5,487 nucleotides of DNA, taken from NCBI GenBank assembly GCA_016199425.1, contig JACQGT010000598.1, positions 1-5,487 on the forward strand, given 5' to 3'. Origin of the DNA: Chloroflexota bacterium (GTDB taxonomy: Bacteria > Chloroflexota > Anaerolineae > Caldilineales > Caldilineaceae). Shown here in pieces: positions 1 to 5,370 of the stretch. Positions within the stretch are counted from its first letter, which is position 1. The number at the start of each line of letters is the position of its first letter. Under the pieces are notes generated by a model. That model was not told where the DNA came from, made no database searches, and saw nothing but the letters and a program-made list of their open reading frames with translations. The position numbers and the translations under genes are program-made.

Positions 1-2136
1 CGGCGTCGGTGTGCGCGTGGGCGTGGGGCTGCACGGCCCCGGCCCGAATTCCCACCAGCGGAAGTTGCTGGTGTCCACCCCATCCCGGCGGCCAAAGGCG
101 TCTACGGTCTTGCCGTTCCAGTTTTTATCCTCGTCGCCGTCGATCCAGAAGTCGCCGTCGTTGTCCCGGTCCACTTCTTTGCGCAGGCCATCTCCATCCC
201 AATCCGGGTTGCGCTTGCTGTAGTTGCCCAGATTGTCGAAGACGTAGCTGCGCACGTCCTGCTTGTCCCGCACACAATCCCTATCCGTGTCCGGGTTGTT
301 GAAGAGGGTGGGGAAGCGGAAGAGTTCATCGAAATCCACAATGCCGTCGCCGTCACCGTCGCTGGAGAGGCTGGCCTCGTCGCTCCGGGGGGCGACGCCT
401 GCTGGCGGCACGTGATACTCCGAGACGTTCCAGCTATTGTACGATATCCAGCCCGCGCTGTTTGTCCAGGGATCGATCCGATAGGCAAATTGCCAACTGA
501 AGAGCCAGAGATCGAACTCCCAGTAGCCGGCCAGGACGACGCTGTGGGCGTCGTTGTTTTCCACAAAGAGCGCGGGCCGCCCCGCATCGATCCAGGCTTT
601 GACCTGGGCGAAGGTGGGCTTGCCCCGCGCGCAGACCCCCGCGCCGTTGTTCATCGCCCACCACATCACATTTTTGCCGCCGCCCTGGGTACAGCCCTGA
701 TTGGGCCACAGACCGATGCCGTGGCCCAGATCGCCTTCGGGTGCGCCGCCGCCGTAGGCGTAATAGGAGATGCGGTCCTGGCTCAATTTGCTGCCGTAGA
801 AATCTGCGATCATCGAAATCGAGGCCCGGGTGCAATACCAATCCCCGTGGGGATTGCCCCGGCGCGGCGCGCCGTTGCCCACCACCAGATCGCCGTCGGC
901 TTCGTGGGCCGAATCCCAGCGGTGAATGCCGAACTCCGGATCGCCGTCCAGACACATCATCCGTGTATCCTTGTGCTGGAGTTGTGGAGTGACGTTCAGC
1001 ACCCGGCTGGCGGCGACGGCCGAAGGCTCTACGGGCATAGGGATGACCGTTACCGAATTGACCACCGACCAGTCGCTCTGGCTGTCGTCGTTTTGGAGAC
1101 TCTGGGCGCGGAAGTAGTAGGTGCGCGAGAGTTCCAGGGTGGTGGTGAGTACGGCTGTGTAGACCGTATCGCTGATAGCCACATTGAGGGTGGGCGCGGC
1201 AAAGGTCGCTTCCTCGGCAATCTGGAACTGGTAGCTGGCCGCATCCGGCACGTGCGACCAGCCAAACGCGACCTCCCCGGCAAAGGTAATCGCGCCGTCG
1301 AAGGGCGTGCGGAAGTAGGGGGCCGGGGCACGGTTGGCCGCGCCGGGTGTACTCTCCCCCGGTTTGTAGATCGTCCACTCCTCGGCACCGCCGCTCTTTG
1401 TGAGGGGATAGCGGCCCAGAGAGCCGCCGGTCACCAGCACATCCCCGCCGGGGCTTTGGGTCGTCGGCCCGGTGAAGGTGTCGGGCGGCCACTGTCCGGC
1501 CTCCACAGCCAGGGCTGCGCCACCGTTGGGAAAGTCGCCGTAGGCGACAAAATCCACCAGCGTCGTGGTGGTATGCACGGCGCTACTGAAGAGGGAAATC
1601 TGGTCCACCGGGCCAAAGCTGTTGACCATACCGGACGGCGTGTGCAGCGTGATCACACCGTCGCTCAGGTCGTACTCATTGGCCGTCTCGCCCAGACCGT
1701 CAAAGTAGACCAGCACAAATGTCTGGGGAGGCAGAGTGGGCAGGCCATCAGGAAAGGTGTAAATAGCGCCGCTGCCAGCGCTAATCTGCCAGCCGGAGAG
1801 ATTGCCCACAGTCGCGCCTGCGGCATTCCTGGCATAGCCGGACGCGGCCTGCTCCCCCTCTGTCTCTGCGCCGGAGACCAGCGGCAGAAAGAGCGAGGCG
1901 CTGTTATTGAACAGCTCTACCCACTGGAACTTGCCCTGCTGAACCAGCGGCATCAACTCATTGATGACAATCGGGCTGTCCAGCGGGAGAGCGGCGGCAG
2001 AGGTCTGGCTGGTTGGGGCAGCGGCGCGCCCGGAAGCGTCCGTAGCAACGGCCAGCATAGAAGAAAGCACGAGCCAGAGGGCGATAAGCAAGGCGGAGAG
2101 CGAAGCAAGGACGGCAAAGCGGGAGCGCAGAGACAT
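1..2136 (-). CDS. Secreted multidomain protein: lamin-tail + FN3-like + C39-like cysteine peptidase + calcium repeats (C-terminus beyond window)
   Basis: Reading from ATG at 2136, all 712 codons to base 1 are open, with no stop in the window, so the gene is 3'-partial. The start is supported by AGGAGG six bases upstream and by a Sec signal peptide (Arg4/Arg6, hydrophobic core 7-28, likely cleavage after AVA at 29-31). Domains in order: lamin-tail domain, about 54-268 (INELM 58-62, WVELFN 72-77, GSLGRYP 238-244, STPGAAN near 265); FN3-like beta-sandwich, about 271-366 (FGWSHV near 293, YYFRAQS); C39-like peptidase, about 420-560, with candidate triad Cys435 (WYCTRASISM), His531 (NDAHSVVLAGY) and Asp555 (YRIDPW); acidic calcium-binding repeats of thrombospondin-3/EF-hand type, about 590-690 (DGDGDG 593-598, DTDRD, DWDGDG, DRDNDGD); Thr-Pro linker 703-712. 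It is probably an extracellular or surface peptidase or adhesin-like protein. The substrate is unknown. The usual oxyanion Gln before the catalytic Cys is not seen; Asn428 lies nearby. It has its own promoter, so it need not be cotranscribed with the cytochrome gene. Confidence 0.9.
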   Translation of the reverse strand, partial: MSLRSRFAVLASLSALLIALWLVLSSMLAVATDASGRAAAPTSQTSAAALPLDSPIVINELMPLVQQGKFQWVELFNNSASLFLPLVSGAETEGEQAASGYARNAAGATVGNLSGWQISAGSGAIYTFPDGLPTLPPQTFVLVYFDGLGETANEYDLSDGVITLHTPSGMVNSFGPVDQISLFSSAVHTTTTLVDFVAYGDFPNGGAALAVEAGQWPPDTFTGPTTQSPGGDVLVTGGSLGRYPLTKSGGAEEWTIYKPGESTPGAANRAPAPYFRTPFDGAITFAGEVAFGWSHVPDAASYQFQIAEEATFAAPTLNVAISDTVYTAVLTTTLELSRTYYFRAQSLQNDDSQSDWSVVNSVTVIPMPVEPSAVAASRVLNVTPQLQHKDTRMMCLDGDPEFGIHRWDSAHEADGDLVVGNGAPRRGNPHGDWYCTRASISMIADFYGSKLSQDRISYYAYGGGAPEGDLGHGIGLWPNQGCTQGGGKNVMWWAMNNGAGVCARGKPTFAQVKAWIDAGRPALFVENNDAHSVVLAGYWEFDLWLFSWQFAYRIDPWTNSAGWISYNSWNVSEYHVPPAGVAPRSDEASLSSDGDGDGIVDFDELFRFPTLFNNPDTDRDCVRDKQDVRSYVFDNLGNYSKRNPDWDGDGLRKEVDRDNDGDFWIDGDEDKNWNGKTVDAFGRRDGVDTSNFRWWEFGPGPCSPTPTRTPTP

Positions 2137-2142
2137 GGGATT

Positions 2143-2148
2143 CCTCCT
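2143..2148 (-). promoter_or_regulatory. Shine-Dalgarno site of the lamin-tail/C39 gene
   Basis: A perfect AGGAGG on the minus strand stands six bases (AATCCC) before the ATG at 2136. It decides the start in favour of this ATG over possible upstream in-frame extensions, and it is immediately followed by a good signal peptide. Confidence 0.9.
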
Positions 2149-2154
2149 GTGAAT

Positions 2155-2180
2155 CGTGGCAGAGAACGCGCGTGGCAGAG
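2155..2180. repeat. Short direct repeat in the leader
   Basis: CGTGGCAGAG occurs at 2155-2164 and again at 2171-2180, a 16-bp period. The similarity continues as AACG versus GAACG with a one-base offset. It lies just upstream of the Shine-Dalgarno site. It may be a slippage duplication or a binding site; the sequence gives no further clue. Confidence 0.5.
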
Positions 2181-2267
2181 GAACGTGGAAAACACAATGC
2201 TTCCTGGAGGGGATACCTGCCGAGGAAAGCGGATAGCGAATATGGCCGTTTCGTAGAGCTTCAAAAG

Positions 2268-2281
2268 CCGGAAACTTCCGG
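2268..2281. repeat. Perfect 14-bp palindrome in the leader
   Basis: CCGGAAACTTCCGG reads as a 5-6 bp stem with a 2-4 nt loop. It sits about 50 bases after the inferred transcription start of the downstream gene. It could be a small RNA hairpin or a protein-binding dyad. No U-run follows on either strand, so it is not a typical terminator. Confidence 0.45.
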
Positions 2282-2328
2282 GAGAGTTCTCGGTTGCTAA
2301 TCCCAAATGGGAGCGTGTGGCCGGGGGA

Positions 2329-2342
2329 ATGATCTAAATCAT
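2329..2342. promoter_or_regulatory. FNR/CRP-family-like operator overlapping the -10 box
   Basis: The 14-mer ATGATCTAAATCAT contains TGAT-N4-ATCA, the core of the FNR consensus TTGAT-N4-ATCAA; only the outermost bases differ (A and T instead of T and A). It covers most of the -10 box and the predicted start region, where a bound regulator would be expected to repress. A chance match is possible because the motif is short and AT-rich in an AT-rich promoter. Confidence 0.45.
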
Positions 2343-2366
2343 AGTACAAAGAAGACTGCTTGTCTA
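2338..2366 (-). promoter_or_regulatory. Sigma-70-type promoter for the lamin-tail/C39 gene
   Basis: On the minus strand the -35 box is TAGACA (2361-2366; 5 of 6 to TTGACA) and the -10 box is TATGAT (2338-2343; 5 of 6 to TATAAT), separated by exactly 17 bases. This is the best promoter match I can find in the window and it points at the gene starting at 2136. Predicted start of transcription is near 2331. It gives the downstream gene a transcription unit of its own. Confidence 0.7.
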
Positions 2367-2390
2367 TGCGCCAGGACACATCAGGCGCAT
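2366..2390. promoter_or_regulatory. Inverted repeat ATGCGCC-N11-GGCGCAT at the -35 edge
   Basis: Seven-base arms are perfectly complementary (2366-2372 and 2384-2390) around an 11-base centre. One arm shares its last base with the -35 box, and the dyad centre lies about 47 bases upstream of the inferred transcription start, a position typical of activator sites. Alternatively it is a hairpin in the 3' region of the cytochrome transcript; no U-run follows, so an intrinsic terminator is not supported. Confidence 0.45.
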
Positions 2391-2409
2391 TTCCTCATCC
2401 TGTGATTCC

Positions 2410-2460
2410 CTGTCAGTCCGACTGGCGTGTTGTAGGTCGGACTGACAGTCCGACCTACGG
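2410..2460 (-). repeat. Palindromic repeat element at the 3' end of the cytochrome gene, with an adjacent half copy
   Basis: A perfect 12-bp stem with a 3-nt loop (GTAGGTCGGACT, GAC, AGTCCGACCTAC) occupies 2432-2458. With its flanks (2430-2460) it matches the tandem unit upstream of the gene at 30 of 31 positions when read on the minus strand. A further half copy (CTGTCAGTCCGACT) lies at 2410-2423. The cytochrome stop codon, TAG at 2457-2455, is part of the element. No U-tract follows, so it is probably a REP-like dispersed element that may stabilise the mRNA 3' end rather than a standard terminator. Confidence 0.85.
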
Positions 2461-5352
2461 AGCTGTCGGGCAGCCCCAGCACCGCTCCGCCCCGGCCATC
2501 TGGACAGTGGGCGCAGCCGGCACTTCTTCCTGCAAATAAATGGACATCAGCCCGGTGAGATAGCCCGAGGCCGCCCGGTAGTTGAGCGCCGCCCGCACGC
2601 GGAGGGGCGCTTCCCAGCCGGGCGGCAGGGGAATGGCGTAAGTAGCCGTGAAAACTCCGCCCGCCGCGATGCGCTGATCGCGCAGGATCGAAGCCGCTTC
2701 CCACAGACGCTCGGTTGGCTTTCCCTCGGCGTCCACCCACTCTGTGCCAAAAGTGACCGCATCGGGCAAGGGATCGCCGTAGCCGTCTACCCCGCCGGAG
2801 ACGAAAATCTGACGTCCGCCGCCGTCGGTGGCGCGTACTTCCAGCCACATCTGCTGCAATTCGGTTGCACCGGTGGGCAGAGAGTGGCCCGCGCCCACAT
2901 TGGCGACGACCACCTGGGCCGTCAGCCCCTCCGCGCCGTCCGCTTCCAGCGACAGATCGACCGTCGCCGCAGCCAGCAGATCCTCGCGGCGCAGGCTGCC
3001 GTGGCGGCCGTCGGCGAAGTGGCAGCCCTGGCAGGTGACGGTCGTGGCCGGGTCGCCGCTGTTGAAGCGACTGGCCCACCATTCGCTGTACGTCGTCATC
3101 ACCGGCAGACCGTTGACAAGACTGGTCGCCTCGTGGCAGGTCGCGCAGAATTCCGGCGTTGCGTAAAGTTCGTTGCCCAAGTCCGTAGCGTGGAGATCGG
3201 CGGTGGCCATCGTCACATCGGTAAAGCCCAGGCGGGCCGGGTCGAGTACATACGCCCCGTCCGCCGCGCCGGTTACGGCACTGATGGCGTGGCAGACGCT
3301 GCACTGGACGCCGCTCTGGGCGGCTGCGTCCAACGGGTAACTCTCCTGGCCGAACCAGCTCCAGCGCGTGCGAATCTGCCCGCTGAGCAGGCCGATGGGT
3401 GTGTGACAGCCGGCGCAGAAGGGCGCGATCTCCGCCTGGGTGTTCTGGCTGGCGACTTTGGCCCGCGCCCGATAAAGCGGCGAGGAAGCGGATCGGGCGT
3501 GACCGGATGTCTGCCAGGCGCTGAATAGTTCGCCGTGACATTCGGCGCACGCGCCCGCTTGGGCGATGTGGGCGACGTCCAAGCGCTGCCCGTCGCGGGT
3601 GGTGGCCGGCGAGTGCGCAAAGAGCGTCGTATCGTAGGGCTGGGCCAGACGCTGCAACAGCGGATCGGTCGTGGCCACGGCCACTGCGCTGGCCTCGGCC
3701 ATCGGCGTATCCGTCGGATCGAAGCCTTTGGCGTCGGCCCAGGGCTTGAACACGCGGCGGTGGATCAGCCGCGCCGTCAGCCGAATCGAGCCGCAGCTGG
3801 TCGCCGGTGGGGCGCACTTTTCGGGCAGGGCGAAAAGATAGTGGGAGCGATCCGTTTCGCCCGCGCCGATGCGGTTGTCCCGGCGCACCCGTACGCCGTT
3901 GCGCCAGGGCGGGGCCGGGGCTTCCCCTTCCCAATCCTCCAACAGCCGGGCAAAGCCTTTGCCCGGCAGACCCGCGTAGTTGGCCTGTTCTATTGAACCC
4001 ACGCCCGCCCACGCCGGCACACGCTCCGGGCTGAGATAAGCCAGCGGGTTGCCTTCTGGGTCAAAAGCCGTCACCAACAGAATCAAATTGCGCATCCAGC
4101 CGTCGGTGGGGATGCTGTGTCCGGCCCCGCGGTTGGTGATGGCGACTTCGGCCAGAACGCCGTCTGCGCCCTGGGTAGCCGTCAGGACGAGGGTGACGGC
4201 GCTGCGCAGAAAGGTTGGGTCCTTCGATCCCAGCATCCGGTGGGAGGCGACTGTGGCCGGGTTGCGAGGGGGAATGAGGGGGATGGCAGTGGTAGGGTCG
4301 CGGTCTTCGGTACGGTTGGTCAGGTGGCAGTCGATGCAGCTCTGGACCGTACACAGCGTCTCGCCCAGAAATGGCCCTGGCTGCTCCGGCGCACAGGCCG
4401 AGACCAATCGGATCGGTGGGGCGTCGGCCGCGCCGAGAGCGGGCATATGGCAGTCCTGGCACTGTACCCCAGCCGCGGCGTAGGCGCTGGCCTGCCATTC
4501 GTCGAAGGAAGTGTAGGCGGCGACGCCCCACCAGCCGCCGCTGTGACAGGCCGCGCACTGCTGGCTGCTGCTCTGGACAGGGCTGAAGGTGTCACGCCCG
4601 GTCACGTCGTCGTAGGGGCCGATGAAGAGATGTTCGCCCGGCGGCGGGCGCAAGAGGCTGATGACATTGACCCCAGCCGTCGTCTCGGCGTAGGGTTGTT
4701 GGGCGGCGATGACGCTGTGGCAAAACTGGCAAAAGACGCCGTTGGCCGCTTCGCCTTCCAGACTGTTCAGATCGGGCGCGGCCGGCGCGTGACAGGCCGC
4801 GCAGTTGCCCACCTCCTCCGGTGTGTCGAGGAGAAAGCCGACGCCCACGCCGTTTCGCCCGTGGCTGTCGCTGCCGTTGTACATCGCCTGCACCAGTGGT
4901 TTCGTGGCCGCCTGGGAGTGGCTATCGGCCCGCCAGTCCGCGTGCAGTTCCGTGTGACAGTTGCCGCAGGCCAACTCCACCGCCGGGTTGGCGTCCGAGG
5001 GCAGCCAGTCCACGCCGGGGTTGTCCGTCCCGGTGTGGGGGCGAAGCGAAATTGTCACCTCCGCCGGGAAGCCGGTCAGATCCGCGCCGCCGATGTAATA
5101 GCCTTCTTTCCAGGCGGTGACTGTGCGATGCAGAGAAAGCCCTGTCACCGGCAGGGCAAAACGTCCGCCGGCGTCGCTGGTCGTCGCGTTCTGTGTGGCG
5201 CGCAGACGCACCACCGCGCCGGCGACAGGCCCGTTCTCATCGACGACGACGCCCTGGACGGTGCGCGCCCCGCAGCCCGCCAGCAGAATTGCCAGCGCCG
5301 CAATCAGACCTGTGATGACCAGATGACCCCTGCACGCAAGACGGATCGGCAT
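2455..5352 (-). CDS. Undecahaem c-type cytochrome lipoprotein with duplicated cytochrome module
   Basis: The 965-residue product starts at ATG 5352, the first possible start after an in-frame stop at 5386-5388. No clear Shine-Dalgarno site precedes it. A lipoprotein signal ends in lipobox LAGC (24-27), predicting lipidation at Cys27 and an outward-facing location. Residues about 32-106 resemble a carboxypeptidase-regulatory-like beta-domain (VQGVVVDENGPVAGAVV). Eleven CXXCH haem-c sites follow at 129, 184, 208, 266, 298, 339, 602, 646, 684, 736 and 774. The protein is internally duplicated: hemes 1-5 plus a GAGHSIPT beta-domain (about 125-545) match hemes 7-11 plus GAGHSLPT (about 598-935), with RDNRIGAGE paralleling RDQRIAAGG. 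Heme 6 (CIDCH) exists only in the first half. The CXXCH...W...H spacing resembles cytochrome c554-like multihaem proteins. The likely role is electron transfer or a redox reaction at the cell surface; the substrate is unknown. The C-terminus ends in CWGCP just before a stop supplied by a repeat element. Confidence 0.95.
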   Translation of the reverse strand: MPIRLACRGHLVITGLIAALAILLAGCGARTVQGVVVDENGPVAGAVVRLRATQNATTSDAGGRFALPVTGLSLHRTVTAWKEGYYIGGADLTGFPAEVTISLRPHTGTDNPGVDWLPSDANPAVELACGNCHTELHADWRADSHSQAATKPLVQAMYNGSDSHGRNGVGVGFLLDTPEEVGNCAACHAPAAPDLNSLEGEAANGVFCQFCHSVIAAQQPYAETTAGVNVISLLRPPPGEHLFIGPYDDVTGRDTFSPVQSSSQQCAACHSGGWWGVAAYTSFDEWQASAYAAAGVQCQDCHMPALGAADAPPIRLVSACAPEQPGPFLGETLCTVQSCIDCHLTNRTEDRDPTTAIPLIPPRNPATVASHRMLGSKDPTFLRSAVTLVLTATQGADGVLAEVAITNRGAGHSIPTDGWMRNLILLVTAFDPEGNPLAYLSPERVPAWAGVGSIEQANYAGLPGKGFARLLEDWEGEAPAPPWRNGVRVRRDNRIGAGETDRSHYLFALPEKCAPPATSCGSIRLTARLIHRRVFKPWADAKGFDPTDTPMAEASAVAVATTDPLLQRLAQPYDTTLFAHSPATTRDGQRLDVAHIAQAGACAECHGELFSAWQTSGHARSASSPLYRARAKVASQNTQAEIAPFCAGCHTPIGLLSGQIRTRWSWFGQESYPLDAAAQSGVQCSVCHAISAVTGAADGAYVLDPARLGFTDVTMATADLHATDLGNELYATPEFCATCHEATSLVNGLPVMTTYSEWWASRFNSGDPATTVTCQGCHFADGRHGSLRREDLLAAATVDLSLEADGAEGLTAQVVVANVGAGHSLPTGATELQQMWLEVRATDGGGRQIFVSGGVDGYGDPLPDAVTFGTEWVDAEGKPTERLWEAASILRDQRIAAGGVFTATYAIPLPPGWEAPLRVRAALNYRAASGYLTGLMSIYLQEEVPAAPTVQMAGAERCWGCPTAP

Positions 5353-5370
5353 AGCACACGACGGTGTAAC

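Larger units (their letters stand above)
2137..2337 (-). other. Leader (5' UTR) of the lamin-tail/C39 gene, about 195 nt
   Basis: If transcription starts about seven bases after the -10 box (near 2331), the leader is about 195 nt, long for one cistron. It contains a perfect 14-base self-complementary stretch (CCGGAAACTTCCGG, 2268-2281), a weak CCCAAATGGG dyad (2302-2311) and a 10-bp direct repeat (CGTGGCAGAG, 2155-2164 and 2171-2180). I do not recognise a riboswitch class. A TTG-started reading frame from 2306 to 1953 overlaps it, but it has no ribosome site and no recognisable protein. Confidence 0.5.

Noticed and set aside
434..1492. Minus-strand open frame of 352 codons, very rich in Arg, Gly and Pro
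   Set aside because: It is shifted by one base relative to the true gene on the same strand, has skewed composition and no recognisable domain.
412..2256. Plus-strand open frame of 614 codons
   Set aside because: It lies in exact antisense register to the lamin-tail/C39 gene, where GC-rich codons leave few stops. It has no recognisable domain or signal, while the minus strand gives a full coherent domain chain with a perfect ribosome site.
1953..2306. Small minus-strand frame of 117 codons starting at TTG and overlapping the start of the lamin-tail gene
   Set aside because: No Shine-Dalgarno site, Leu/Pro/Ser-rich low-information sequence, and most of it overlaps the signal-peptide region of the real gene in another frame.
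2137..2331. Cyclic-di-GMP or other riboswitch in the leader
   Set aside because: The length is suggestive, but I could not match the conserved core of any class I know.
2432..2458. Rho-independent terminator
   Set aside because: The stem is strong and well placed, but no U-rich tract follows on the minus strand, and the same palindrome occurs upstream of the gene, so a repeat element explains it better.
2381..4012. Minus-strand open frame of 543 codons
   Set aside because: It overlaps the cytochrome gene in another frame, is Arg/Gly-rich and lacks any motif. The 11 CXXCH motifs fix the real frame.
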